Source: Corythucha ciliata (Eukaryota; Arthropoda; Insecta; Hemiptera; Tingidae). Taken from it: DNA of 64,000 nucleotides. Below are positions 41,941 to 55,629 of the stretch, piece by piece. Within the stretch, counting starts at the first letter, position 1; every line of letters begins with the position of its first letter. Both the position numbers and the translations under genes were made by a program. The notes beneath the pieces are model-generated. The model was not told the origin of the DNA, made no database searches, and was given only the letters and a program-made list of their open reading frames with translations. The stretch covers positions 43,924,751-43,988,750 of the forward strand of contig CM075942.1 in the NCBI GenBank assembly GCA_038030265.1. The letters are read 5' to 3'.

Positions 41941-44900
41941 CGCATCTCTGAACTGACATACGTATACTTAGTTTTTTCGAACAATTTAGTTTTTGCTTCG
42001 TTCTTTCGCAATAAGAATTTTATGCTTTTCTTACGAAGTTGTTATTAATACTAAGTGCTCATTTTCCAAACGAGATTGGTAGTAAAGTCGACGAGCTCAT
42101 ATTATTTTTATCGTTCCGCTTTCTCGAAAGATTATTCTCTATTTGCCATTTAGCCACTGGAGAGCGAAAATAAAGATACTGTCAGGGCCTTTCATTATAT
42201 TCGCTTTTGCCTTTTAATTTTGATGCCTAACTTATTAGTTACATATTATTTTAATATCTTCCTCATTATATGTTTTATTATTATATCCCCATTTGCTCAA
42301 AACCGTGACTTTGGAGGGATTTTACGTGTTATATAATTGATCAAAGAGAGAGGTGTATGGATTGTAAAGCTGGTTTTCACTGGCAATATAGTAATTTCGC
42401 CCCGATCAATAACTGCCTTTAATTTCAAGTTGAGGAACTTTGTGTAGAAGGGGATTGAAATACCACTGAGGCAGTGAAAGGCCAATTATTATATTGCAGT
42501 GCTACGCCTTTACGCCGACTGATGTTTAATTACTACACAAATTACTCATAAGGATTGTGGAAAGCTTGTTAAAAATATGTAGTAGGCGGTTCAATCTGGA
42601 CAGGCTCTTGCATGCAGTACGACTTGCGTCGCATTTTATAAGTTTTGAAAGAGACTTACTGCAATTGTAGGAAACATTATTGCTAAGTCTCAATGGGAAC
42701 CTAATTTCCAGCTCAATCGAAATTTTTGCCTATATACCATTTTGAACATTGAACAAAAGTGGTGTTTTGCTTTTGTGTCAAGGATTTGTTTCCAGGAACC
42801 CAATTTCCAAAACCCCCACGGGTCCCTTTGAATCAACATATTTGGGAAATAAAAAACATAAGACTTCTGCAATGTCGAAACCGTCGTCGTCGCCGCTCAA
42901 CTTGTTGCGCTCATCTTTTTATAAAATGACCGACTATACAGCAGTCCTCCTTGTTCTTCTCATGAACAAATGAAATATATGGAATCCTTCCATCTCTTGA
43001 ATTCACCCTTTGATCCCGTGTGCCTTAAAATGCCAGTTTTTTATTTATTACGGACAACAATTATTCGTCGGATTACCAGGATTTATTTCAAGGCTGTTTC
43101 TTAAGGTGTGGCCAAATTTTAAAATCCGCCTTCGCGATTTTTCAACCCCCACACTGTTTTTAAGAGGTCTCATTCAGTCCATTGAGTTTGCAAATCTCTC
43201 ACTTTTTTGTATTCGGGCCTACGACTAGCCTTGAATGAGCTACAACGCTTAGGAAGACGACTGACTGACGTCGAACTCATAATACTATTAACTCTTCCGA
43301 ATCGGATCATCCACTGTAGGTGTTTCATAATTATATTTCGCGTACTATAGGGATGAATTGAAGAAACAACTGGTCACATGTCTATATGATTTCAAATTAA
43401 GAAAAAGTCCAAAAAGTTCCCTGACGATGCCTTCAGCGCGAGAAGGCGAAAGCTCAGAAAACGAAGAAGAAAAAAGCCAAAACCCTAAAAATAAAATATT
43501 AATCAACTGGTTTCTGATGAGAATATCTTAAACGATCTTTAAACTAACTCGATTAATGGGCCAGGCGCCCTGGAAAACCGGCTTGTTCCTTTATTTTTAA
43601 TGCACTGAGCTATTATCTAAAGAGGCTTCGCGTGACATGTTTAGAAACCGAGGGGAATGGGCCTTTTCCTAAACTCTCGTATTCAGAAAGGGAAAGGTAA
43701 AAGTAGATCATTCGAAGTGAACTCTACTGGGAAATATTTCTGTTTCTTCTTGCTAAAAGTACCCCCGTGCGATATTGCAAAACTGTTGTACAATTCCCTC
43801 CCTCCTTACTTTATTACAATTTGTAGTTTACCGTAAGGGAGGTGACTCTTTTCTCTGCTTTGATGAGGAATATCTATATCTAGTATAGGGTCCGTTCAAT
43901 CTAGGAAGGAGAACGTCAAATGAGTCAAAGCATTCATCTTTGTTAAAAATCGAAAATAAAAAGAGAATAATTCTTGAACATATACATTCAAAAGAAGTTA
44001 AGTATTTAGTCTGCGTGCATTACGTCTGATGTCCTTGAAAGAAGACGTAGCAGCCCGGAAAATGATGATTTGGAACTTTCATTTAACGTAGAAAGGGAAA
44101 CCGTGTGGAATGTTCCTCGAAAAACTTTTCAGTGCGGAAAACATTTTATGTAGGCCCTATCACCTTGAGGATTTCTTTTTTAATTATTGCTCAAAAAGAT
44201 GAAAACTGTGATTCTAGAATTCATAATTCGAGTCTTGAAACTTTCTACTTTATTTTCTCTGTTTATCTAGAGATAATATCTCTTACCACCGCACCGCTTG
44301 CACATCATTATTTGGAGGCAGCTGACTGTGAACAAAGAACAGATTTCAAGGGAAGTCAAAGAGTCTCGCAATATAAGAATGTTTCAAGAGTAACCCCTGT
44401 AACTTCACGGCTCAAGTTCGCCAATTTTTATGGACAAAACTATTTTTCAAATGTTGTGGGCAACTTTTCTGGGATTAGTGCGACCTTAGTCTGATCTTGC
44501 ACGACTCTTTCCTGACGCGTGCATTAGTTTCATATTAAGTAAGTAATAGAGATTAGTTTTTGTAAATAATTCTCGAACCAGGGTAGGTATAGTTGGCAAG
44601 TTCTTTGAAAGTATTCATCATGGCTGAAACGTACAGAAGAACTTCTATAGTTATGTTTTATTTTTTGTATTTTATAAGAAAGCTTGCACATTATAATGTA
44701 ACAACGCATTTTGTCAACAAGTTTACATATTTGTTGGGCGACTTTCTTAATTTCTTATGAAGCTTTGTTTTGTTAATAGCTGAAGGGGCTCAGGGGGTTA
44801 AGAAGTTGTCTTCGCTGTTGGCCGTCGTGTAACTTATTAATACTTGATGTAGTAAGAAACAAGCATTTAATTAGTCCAGCGTCTCCTCTAACAGAACATA

Positions 44901-45910
44901 ATTCAATCGTTTTAACATCATCTTCGTTGCTTCATGCTTGTGATGATCAAATACGTGACATTTGATAGACCGTTGCCGTTGTTGTTTGAGTTGGGCTTGG
45001 GAAAAATTATGAGGTAAGGACTTTTTCAAGCGTGGGTAACTTGGTGCTTGGTGCATGAGGTTGGACTCGGGTCCTGGGTTGGTTGACCTTGCTTCGCTCA
45101 CCCACACGAGCTTCTCAGTTCTTGTATCCATAAAAGTTTTCTTTTTTATTAGACAAAAAACCCGTTTATTGTACTTCAAAAACATTTTTCACGTTGCGAA
45201 CAGCGCTGGAGAAAAAAAAGATTAAAGCTATTTGCGAATCGTTGATGGTGGATGCGAGAGGCGATCTTTTTTTACCTGGTATATAAAAGATAAAAAAGGA
45301 AAAAAGAGGGAATGATTAAAAATCAAGTCTCCTGCTTGCAAAACTCTCGTGGGCTGTAAGCGACCAGAGATAGATATTTTCAAACTCCCTAAAAAGGAGC
45401 ACACGGCTACTATTGGGCAAGGCGCATCTGTGATTTTTAACCCTAAAGCCAGTTGCTTAAAAAAGCCCGAGTCCTACTTACCTGTTCACTTTTGGATTGA
45501 GAGTACGTTATCTAAGAAGAAAACCAATGTGACATTTAAACAAGATACCTGATCCTGTGACTTGTTCTTTTTAAGATTCCGTCATCATTTCTTTACTCTT
45601 CGGCGGTTTTGATCAGCGCTTTTTGTCAGCTCTATGCTGGTCTACTTGCAATTATATACTTATATTGCATAGTCCCAAAGAGAAAATAAATACCTTATTT
45701 GTTTCTTCGTGGTGGTAGTCAGAAAAAGTGCATTCCCCGGTCGGGCTTGCCTTTGGAAATTTGCTGAGATATATTAGGTCACCTTGTTTGAACCCGGCGT
45801 GTTTGCCTCAAAAGGTTCGAAAATTGAAAGACTAAGTTGGGGAGCCACAAGCTTGTCACTAAACCAAGACTCATCTGAGAAATTTTGCTAACGTACGCAT
45901 TATAAGTTAA
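41941..45910. other. No gene supported
   Basis: AT-rich DNA with several short open frames, for example 42870-42973, 44105-44494, 45349-45552 and minus-strand 45185-44871. None shows a known motif, a paired exon or clear codon structure. The 45349-45552 frame is the most protein-like, with several Lys and Pro residues, but I cannot place it in any family. Confidence 0.35.
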
Positions 45911-46066
45911 GGCTTGGCCACACATGTGTCTATATTGGATAAATACCTTACAATATTAATTAATTTCTAGCATTGCCTTTAGATACCGACCTACTGGAAA
46001 TTGAAACTCACTGTAATTTGTAAGATATTTGGCCAATATTAACGCATGTGTGGCCCCTCCTTCACA
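45911..46066. mobile_element. MITE with TTGGCCACACA ends, simple copy
   Basis: TTGGCCACACATGTGTCT near 45914 is inverted as CGCATGTGTGGCCCCTCC near 46043. This copy lacks the nested insertion found in the 39793-40090 copy. Confidence 0.7.
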
Positions 46067-48447
46067 AAATAGGGAGACAGGGCTCATCCTCTTTGTCGGT
46101 TGTCTATGTTTGAGGTACCCCACGAATGATGATGCATGTACTCGTTGCCAACTTCAAGCGTTTTTCATCTGTGTTCATGTTATCTTTGCTAACGATTAGC
46201 GATAACTTCACTTTTCGTGCATCGCCTGTGCAAATTGCATCTCTGTCACGTTCTAATGAGCGCAAGGGAAAATAATTGATTGGCGGGATTGTAAATGAAA
46301 AACAGCGGACGAAAGCTACGCGTTTGCACGTGATAAACGATTTTACGCTGTGGAGGTTTTTGTTTTATGGTTGAAAAAATCCTAGCTTTATGGCGTAGAA
46401 ATCATGACTATGAAATTATCTCCCTGCGATTGCCATAGTTTAGTTTGCTTCGAAATCTTTTGTTAGGTTCCTATATGTATTCAAGGACCTTTTCGCCGGG
46501 GGGCGGCTTCCTTGTGTTGTGATAGAGAAAAAGAAGATGTGAACTTCGAATATGCGATAGAGGAGGGGTGGGGACTGTATTGTGTTTCCAGGTTCAATGT
46601 TAAAAAAGGGTAAGACCGGGGGCACGGTTCAGAGCGTGATCAAACGATGTGCACGTTCTTCACATGCGGAGGCACAGAAGAAACCACCTGACTTGAGTCA
46701 AATTCGCGAGACGGTACTTCTTGCATAAACTCATGTTTGTCATTCTTACTTCTTCGATGAGTAACAAAACTGTTGTTGATCTCTGTATTGTTTGGACATT
46801 CTCAAATGTATTATATCAAAATTTACATACCCCACTTCCCCTGAAAATCCAAGTTGCTCACCCTTTGAAAACAAATAACTGTAATGAGCAGAACGTAATG
46901 CAAGGTCACACATAAACGCGTTCAACTTTTTAATTACGTTTTCCGGTAGGTATATGTATGGCTCAAGTTTCGATACACGTGACAGGCAACAATAAAAGTT
47001 ATATCATGTCCGCTAAACTGTAATCTCTCCGTACCTTTTTTTCGCTTATTATTATTACTTTGTTTTCGAAACCTCAAACGCAGTTTTTTTTTCCTCGCCT
47101 GGACCTAACGATCTGTGTAATGAAACATCTTTGTCGTATCCTATAATTACGTTATAATTAGTTTTTGTTTCTACGATTTTTTCTACGATTTTTTATTGCT
47201 TTCTACGGTGTATGACCCTGTTGTGATGTAATATTCTGGACACAATGCGGTAGAAATAAATTCAAGACCTTGATCATCGTTCTCGGAATTCTCCCCAATG
47301 CTTGCCTATAAAACGCCATAATTATTGTTTAGAGCATTTCTCAAACTCTATCTACTACTTCTTTAAAATAAAATAATAAAATCTGTCTTCCACTCCCGTA
47401 GGGGGTATGAGAGGCATTGTATGCTTCCTTCGCCACTTATTTACCGTAGAGGTGCCAATACATTGAGGAGCTTAGGCGGTTCTCAACCGAAGTGCAGCGG
47501 CCCAAGCTGCCACCAAAGGTGCACCAAAGGTTACTTCCATCCAAAGGTGCATCGAAAATATTGGGGGAAAAACAAACAAAAGTCCCAACGTCCTAACGTG
47601 CCTTCTCTTTTTCTTAACCGCATGACTAGCCCCTTCTGTTTAGTGGCCTCATCAGGCCAATCAATTTGACGTCATCATCCTGAATTTTTGTTTCGCTGAG
47701 TTGATCCAAACAATATCATCCTTCTCACTAGTTCTTTACCGATCACTGTGCCTAATGAGCACCCGCTCCTTACACCTTTTACAGAGAGCATGGCTTGCGG
47801 TGGGTGCGGGACGCCGTAATTCCTATACTCGCGAAGGAGAGGGCAACAACCCTTTTCTCGGGTGTACTCACCTCCACCGTGTTCACAATTATAAAATGTT
47901 GACTGTCTTTCCTAGTGCTGGAGCCCCCCCCCCCCAAATTAAAAACAAAACAAAATCCTTTCTCGAGTCTTTAATGGCGACGAAGCAGACAAAAACCTTT
48001 TACACCCATTATGTGTAATAAACTATTATTGTTCACGGAATAGCTCCGAGGTCGATGACGTAGTTTATTTCCCAGTTTGCGCCGTTATGCAGTGTTTTAG
48101 CTTTGACTAAAAAGAGAATGTAAATTAAAGTAATTCCCTCAAGCGCGATCCAAGCGCGGAATTTTCGTTATATGTGTAGAGAAATGCAACTGATTCTTCA
48201 AATAATGACATAGTTTATTATGTTGAACATAAAAACGTGTTGCAAACAAATAATGACTCATCTTCAACATTTTCTGTAGGATAAACAATAAAATGATGAA
48301 TGGCAAATTACAAAATTTACCTTTTATAAGTTTGTTTTGTATTTCTAACTTGTATTGGTAATTCTGTGCTGTGTCCTTGAAAATCCTACTCTTCATCTAT
48401 GAGATCATTCAAGGATTAGAAAAATTAACTTTTTCCTCTTGTTACAG
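46067..48447. other. No gene supported
   Basis: AT-rich DNA with a C-run near 47925 and scattered short frames. It lies just upstream of the exon candidate at 48448. No promoter could be assigned. Confidence 0.35.
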
Positions 48448-48482
48448 GAATGGCCGCCACGCTGTGTATCGTTCTGTTTTTC
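48448..48482 (+). CDS. Candidate small coding exon (possible signal-peptide start)
   Basis: A 35-bp exon candidate has a good acceptor (TTCCTCTTGTTACAG) and a perfect donor (GTAAGTAT). Its frame from the ATG at 48450 reads MAATLCIVLFF, like the start of a secretory signal peptide, and ends in phase 0. However, another frame (EWPPRCVSFCF) is also open and would join in phase to the exon candidate at 61859. The ATG reading is therefore only one option. No family is recognised. Confidence 0.4.
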
Positions 48483-51400
48483 GTAAGTATACGCCTAGTT
48501 GTTCAAGTATATAGGTTTGCATTTTGTGACTGGATAAGCTTGTATAGCACTACGTAAAATATTTACCAAGTGATGTTTAGGTTAACCTTCCGGTGTAAGG
48601 CCACCATGACAGAAAATTGTAGATGCGGGTAAAGTGTACCCCTAGGCTAGGTATACTTGTGTCTGATGTGAAGACATATGTCTGATTCTGAAAACAAACT
48701 AAGTACAATTTTGGTTGAATAAATGTTAGTTACAATAAAGAAAATTCGGTTAAATACATTTCGGTCATGCATGTATTTCTTTGAGTTAGGGGACCTGGAT
48801 AACATATAACATCAAACTGCATTCTGTTTGACAGAGAGAGGCGGGTTTTATTCGGCCAGTTAGTGGTCTGTGCTCTACCCAATCCTTTTAATTAATTAAC
48901 TATTCTAGGGTCAAAAATCCAAAAATTTCAATTAACCATGAAGTGCAGGTAACACTCTATGGCTTTATGGCAGTGCATTTCATTTATGACAAAAAATGCA
49001 CTCGCCCTGATGGTCTTTAGTATTGGCACATGGGTCTCCGAGGGAGAGGGGGAAGGCAAAGTCAAGGCTCTCTGTCTCTGACCCTAGATAATGCCGGATG
49101 TTCATAGACTTCACAAAATGAATGGCGCATGAAGAAGAAGAGGATGGCGTCATGTTGTTGATGCCAGTCAATTTGCCTCTTCTTTATTATTTGTTTTTCA
49201 CTTTTCTCAAGGTTTAATATGCCATTTTAAATGTTATTTGTGGCTTCTTGATATTTTTGATAAGTAGGATAGCTATTTTTTAAAAAAAGTTCCCTGTAAA
49301 TGTGTACTATTTTGCCAATATAACTGCAGTTTTTGGCCCGTTAATGTGAAAAATAAGCTTTTGCGGAGATGTTTTTCGATCAGCTAGTTACAATGAATAT
49401 GTTTCGATATAATGCCCTGCAGGAACTAGGTAGGAAGCCTGTCCGCTACCGACCACCTTTTTTCTTTTACTTTTTCAAGAGTCGCTAACAACGTTTAATG
49501 TGAGGAAAAAATACTTCCAGAAAAATGAAACGTACCTGCTGTAAACAATAAAACTTTTGACGTTGAATCATGTAAACAATGCAGTTCTCACGTGAACTGC
49601 TTGAAATTAATACCATCAGTCATCGATAAATAGTATAGGGATGAGTATGTATTTTCCAAATTACATATACACAAGGAAACGAACAAAAGATGACGCGGAA
49701 AAATTCCCAAAAGCTCCACAAAAATATGAGAACCTCAATAATGATATACAAAGGAGTATATTATTTAAAGGTCGTTCGTAAAACAGTTGGAATCGCTCTT
49801 GGCAGACATAATATCAAAAGGCCTTTAAGCGGCCTTCACTCTTCTTTACAAGGAGACTAACGTGAACTCTTTTGTGCTTAGTATTCAGCGCTCACTGAAT
49901 TATTAAAATGCACGCTATTAATAAATGACAAGCCGGCCCACATGTTGATGGGGTTTTTCCTTTCTAAGAAGTCACGCGTGTCGTAATCAGAGCTAAACGA
50001 GAATCACTTTCATTTGCACGCCTTCGTTTTGTTTTTGCGAAATTTAAGTCTAACCTACTTAAAAAAGGAAAATTGGCATAAAATTATTAAAATACTCTGC
50101 TTTTGAGCTCTTGTTCCTGGCTCCCCAAGCCAAATTTAATGTACGGGAGCTGAAATTGAGGTTTAAAATTAATTTTAAAAATCTCGTGATCCTTGGATAA
50201 TTTGTCTATTGCCTTTCGCCTTCGTTTTTTTCGATATTCTCGAATGATGATAGTAACACAGAAAACATGCAATGATTGCAAAACCACACTATAGCACATA
50301 TTTCACCTCCCGTCCCTCTCAACATTAAGAAATCAGAATCCTGATATCTATGTACCATCATGGCATTACTTATGTATAATATGTATATAGGTTCGCTTAA
50401 CCATATACATATACCCGTATGTACCAGCATGTATTAGGAAGGCGCTGTTCTTGAAGTAATTTCTATATGGAGTAAAAAAATGAAATTAGTAATACGAATA
50501 ATTCTATAATAAAGTGCTTTGTCACTCGCACCGTCCTAACAATGCTTCGTTGATCTCAGTCTCAAATGATTTTCAAAACTCGCCCCGTGTTGCCCGTTTG
50601 CGTTGAGACATCAAACTTTTGTTACAACAATGTAGGTATGCATTTATTCAAATAATCTAACAACACAACACAAGAATCGTCAGAGGGAGACGGATATTTA
50701 CACTCAACAACTTAAAATGTGGAATAGGTAAGGGATCATTCAAACCCGGAGCTTCTCGCCTAGAAATTTATTAAGTTTACGGTTCCTTCCACCACGGACC
50801 AACGTTTTTGTTTTGGAATACGGTGTTTTCAGTTTGCCTCGTTTTCAATTTCAAGCTTATGAACTGACTGGAATACCAAACCAAAAATTCTTTGACAGAA
50901 TCGACTCACGGTTTAGGTTCATTATTTCAAATCGAATCGATGGAACTGTCTTTCAAAATTATCTTTGAGGCGTCATCCATAAGTCATATTTTTACCATTC
51001 TGCAAGTTCATAGAACGCACACCCGCACAATGCGCGGGTCAATGGGACATGATTGGATGGTACATAAATTAATACCAAACTTTATTTTATGCAGGGTTAT
51101 AGTAACTTTACTTTAGTGGAGTTAATTTTCTTTACACCAGTTGAAACGAATTGAATATCGTTCCTCAAATAATGTTTCAAGGACGAGATGTAAGATATAA
51201 AAATACAAAAAACATCGAGGCCTTTAAATTGTAATAAAGAGGGGGTCTGCGTGAGTGTGTCCTTCCGCACTCTATTCCTCTGCTGACCTGATTCATATTC
51301 CGTCATGAAATTGAGGCTGGAGCCATTTCCCAAGGTCTAAAAGTTCAATCTTATATGTATACTTACTTCTGCTATACTAAAACCTGATGGTATAGATTTT

Positions 51401-51735
51401 TTAGGTCTAAATGAACCAAGTAGCTCATCTTTAAACGCTGTTTTCTTCCTACCTATTGAAGTCAGGGTTTCGCTCAGATTAAAAAAGATAAAAGCGATTT
51501 CTCGTGTTGAATTGCTTCAACCTTGGAGCCAGCCACCTCATCTCTTCGCCGACTCGAAACATCTTCAACGCCTTCTTTGGAAGAAGAAGCTTCCTTTTGC
51601 TTCAATACATGCGCACACATAAAAATTGCTTTCCAAGGACCTCCGAACTGAGGCAACAGTTTTTTTTTCTTCTTCTTCTTTTCTTTTACTAAAATGGTAT
51701 TTTTAAACGTTACGTATTAAACAAAATATAGGGCG
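48483..51735. other. No gene seen; one small dispersed repeat
   Basis: AGTGCATTTCATTTATGACA near 48973 with ATGCACTCGCCCTGATGGTC matches a repeat at 15771-15825 (AGTGCATTTCATTCAAAAAA, CTCGCCCTGATGGTC). A related AGTGCATTTCATTCATG is also in the foldback at 17378. The remainder would be intron if the exon at 48448 belongs to a long gene. Confidence 0.4.
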
Positions 51736-51737
51736 TG

Positions 51738-51862
51738 TTCCTAAATTCATCGATGGGCCCATCGATGGATTAGGTTACAAAACTAACACATGTTAAATGT
51801 GAGGGAAGGCTCAATCACGATGGAAATTTTTATTTGTACTCGTCTGCTGAATTTAGGAACTC
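51738..51862. repeat. Short inverted repeat around CCATCGATGGGCCCATCGATGG
   Basis: GTTCCTAAATTCA near 51738 is inverted as TGAATTTAGGAAC near 51849. A perfect 20-plus-bp palindrome centred on GGGCCC lies directly inside the left arm. A small MITE is possible. Confidence 0.5.
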
Positions 51863-52224
51863 TCCCATTCTGCGAATCATGCGAACCACTGCTACATTTG
51901 AAAAAATGGGAGCATTGGTAAACCACTCGTATTAAAACTTTGGTTCCACAAGCCCAAGCGGGCACTGATCGGCTTCCTCGAATTTGTGTGGTCGCAACAA
52001 GAAAATTTATCCCAGAATAACCCAAATATCCCGAAAACGAAACCTTTTGCGGACCCAAGTTGATAGGAATTGTTATTGTGTATCAGCATTCATATTCAAG
52101 TTAGAGGAGCCCCAAGTTGATTTATCGTCCCGTCACCCTGTAAACAACTCTGTAGAAAACAGCACCGCAGTCCGCAGTTTTTCGTCCATAGAAGCTTGAG
52201 CTTTTAAGCCCGCAGAATCACTGT

Positions 52225-52450
52225 CTTTAACTTATAACACTTACCTATGTAGAGGAGGTCAACTGGCTGCTGGGAAAATTTCACGGCGAACATATTCGTA
52301 TAGCATTTTAGCCATTCGCTTATTTCGTCGTTGGATACGCGCGAGAACACTGCTTGTGATTGCAAATGTTTATTTTTTAAATGAATTCGACCGTTTATGA
52401 CGGACGTAACATAATCATGAATCTATCGTTCTATGATGTAGGACACCATG
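52225..52450 (-). other. Open minus-strand frame with donor, function unknown
   Basis: The frame is open for about 75 codons and includes 'VSNDEISEWLKCYTNMFAV', followed by 'SQQPVDLLYIG'. A strong donor ATAG|GTAAGTG lies at 52242. The residues loosely recall the metaxin C-terminal segment 'NDELSE..K.Y.NL..F', but no other metaxin exon lies nearby on this strand. The acceptor is weak. I treat it as an exon candidate of unknown identity. Confidence 0.25.
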
Positions 52451-55315
52451 GAACCAATTAAACAAAAGAATCCGTTAATTGAGGAACGGCGAAGAGTTGG
52501 TGGACTAGCAAAAAAATCATGTCAGAAATAAAATTGTAGTAATTTATAGGGCACCTACGTTATTCCATATTACCCCTCCCCTTCCCATTTGTTTTGATAT
52601 TATTTTACTTTACGACTCTTTATTTAAAGCCTATCCCTACAGGCAACAAAATTAGTCCGGGAATAACAAACTGACTGCTCCGGCGTGATCTGTCTGTTGA
52701 GCCGATTATTGCGAAGTTTGAACAAGGTATTTTTCTTGGAGGAATAATTTTGAAAGACCGTTATAACAAACATCTTGTAATATTGGTGTGGAGGAGGAGC
52801 CAATTTTCTTACGTCTCGTAATACCTTGGCCATCAAACCACAGGAGACTTGGTTATCCTATGGAATAGTGGAAAAGAAAAACGCGGAGTGCGCTGTTTTA
52901 AGTGAACTCCATTAAGGTATAAACGAAAGTGTAATTACTTCGTTGAATTTCCCGTTATGAATATTTTAATAGTCTTTCTCGTTTTTGCAAGGGGAAATAT
53001 AATTGAGCGATTGAATACAATTTTCGGTCTCATGCTAGGTTGCTTATTATTGATTTTTTCTCATTCAAGCTGTGAGGATTTCTCCTCTGCAGTTTTCCTC
53101 TGAAAGAATTTCCTTAGTCCCTTGATTGACGGTCGGCTGAAGGTCGAAGGAGAAACGAGCAAACTCGTGACGCGATCCTTTGCTCATCTTCTATTTTTAT
53201 TGTTGATTGCCGACTGTTTCCACTGAATCCTCCCACAATCATTAGCTGTGCAGAACTGAGGATCCTTGAATTTTTCCAAGGTCTTTATCGTTCTTCAACA
53301 CATACACTTCCATTCTTTTCGGTATAAAAAATAAATTAAATACATAACGAGGTCCTCGATTGAAATATATCTGCAGCAACGTTTCATACAAAATAGGTAT
53401 GTGGGTGAAATTTGATCTGGTATAGGAGATAATTTTTGTTACGGCGCGGCGGCGTGTCTTAAAATGCCTCTGTTCTCATGAATGTGAATTCGGGATTTCG
53501 AAACTTGCGATTTTCATATCTTGCCTTGAAATGAGTGAGACATAGAAGTCGGAGCAAATTTCATAGGATCCGAAAAAAAAAAAAAAAATTAGTTCAAACA
53601 AAAAAATGTAATTTTCTACGCGGAGCCCCAGCGTAGAATATTTTAGTTTGTCTGCAATATTTCCACTGTTTTTTTTTCAAGAAAAATGGCGTTTAAGGTA
53701 ATTTCGAATTAATTCAAAGACCGTTATTTAGGAAATACACGCATTTCGTTCAATCTACTCCTCTTTGTGGTCTCCACGAGATCTGAATTTGGTATTTTCC
53801 GGAATTTCCGCATGAGAAGACCTCTTGAGCACGCGATCTTGGATTGATGGAAATGTATTACCTGTGTGTTCTTGTTTATTTACATTGGTTCTCCACTAAC
53901 CGGCGGTAAACTTATACGCTCCAAAATTTCTTAAACCAAAAGAGCCTCGCTTCACGTTGTTTCAATGTATACGCCAGAGTCGCCAGAAGGAGTCATTACT
54001 CATAATATCGATGACGAAATTTCGTAAGAGAGAAAGCGTTTGAAATAGTATATTTGACAAGCGATAACGAGGCCTTTGAACAAATAGGAGTGGCTCGCGG
54101 TTGCTAGTCGACCTTATTTCAGATAAAGTAAAAATTTGCGTAATTAAATAAGGTCTTTTAAATCCCCCTACTTATTTCACAACCGTAGAAGACTTGCATA
54201 TCGCCAGATGCCCAGGTATCATACATAGTATAATATTGTAGTAGAAAACGGGTATAACAAATTAACTAAACTTAAATAATTACTATAGTTTACTAACTGC
54301 ATTTTCGTGAATCTTTACTTTGAAATAAAAAGTTAACCCATAAATGAAAAAGCACAAATAAAATCAAATAAACTTCGGGGAAAAAACATTAAGGACACAG
54401 TAATGATAGAAATTACGCTTCAACGATAAAACACTATAAGAATCGTACAAAGTTTCACATTCTAGTGCCTCTCTAATTGTATCTCAGCAGAGTTCAAATG
54501 CCGTTAAAGCTTTACTGGAAAATAGCCCTGGTGAAGTGACGTTGGATAGTGTAAATGACAGCGGAAAAATGCGAATAAACGAAGAATGAACCTAGTGGGA
54601 CTCGAGCTACTCCCCCCCCCCCACAACGAAGAATTCGTGCTCGTGAATAATCATTCTCAACTTTAAAAAGGTTCAAGTGTTTAATCCTAATCAGCGCCAT
54701 TATCGCAAGCACAACTACACGCAGGTACGCAAAGGCGAGAAGTCAACGTTACCGTGCGTGTTATAGGGAACTGGGAAATGGGTCCGACTTGAATGTTTGG
54801 GGTTGGTGCGTATGTGTTCGCTCATGGACGGTTACAAAGTGTAATGATCGAGCAAATCGATTACTGAAAGACAAGTCAACCCCGTGTATACAAATTACAC
54901 ATTACAATTACAAATTTTTCAGTTCCACTTTTTTTGTTAAGAAAATTGAAAAAAGTGGTGAGTTGTAAAAATCTTCCAAGGCTCACAAGGTTGCGGTGTT
55001 CCTGGCTAATTCAAAAAGGTCATGACGTTAAGGAAGAATGGACCCGAAGGATTTTTTTAATGCGCTTATGTCTCAGTTTTTTTCTTACGATGAGGCTGGA
55101 TGCTGCTACCCATCAGACCGGCCTGTGAAAACTGAAAAGTCACATCAATAAACGTATTATCTGTATGGTTAATTTAGCCTCGTATTCGTATACATTCCTT
55201 AAACTTAAATTTCTCTGGTGGTGAAATCTACCATGAGTAGGCGTCGAAACAGATGATTCTTTTAAAAACAAAAACTGGGGGCCTATGTGATTATAGGTCT
55301 GTAGTACTTAACGAC
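52451..55315. other. No gene recognised
   Basis: AT-rich DNA with an A-run near 53573-53588 and a C-run near 54611. Near 55216 there is a diverged end of the CTCTAATGGTGG MITE. No exon structure could be supported. Confidence 0.4.
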
Positions 55316-55317
55316 AT

Positions 55318-55460
55318 TAAGGCCCATATTCATAGTCGCTTCTTAAGTTAAAACTCTCCTAAGTAAAAATCAAATCAGTTTTTGTTGGAAGAAAATCATC
55401 TGTTTGGACGCTCACTTAGGGAAATTTAAGTTTAAGAAATGTCTATGAATACGGGCCTTA
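55318..55460. mobile_element. MITE with TAAGGCCCATATTCATAG ends
   Basis: TAAGGCCCATATTCATAG at 55318 is inverted as CTATGAATACGGGCCTTA ending 55460, and CTTAAGTTAAA pairs with TTTAAGTTTAAG. A further right-hand end (GACTATGAATACGGGCCATA) occurs near 55607, so a second, truncated member lies next to it. Confidence 0.75.
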
Positions 55461-55629
55461 GTCATACGCTTTCATTAATATAACTAACGAAATCGAATGA
55501 AAACAGATGATTGTCTGTTGGTATCAACAACTGTTGGTAATTTTATAGAACAGGGGGCCTGATTTGATTTGTAGTTACAATTAGGAGAATTTTTACTTGA
55601 GTAACGACTATGAATACGGGCCATAGTAG

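Noticed and set aside
44105..44494. 129-codon ORF
   Set aside because: The longest frame in the 42-46 kb stretch, but its composition is that of translated AT-rich DNA, with no motif or exon context.
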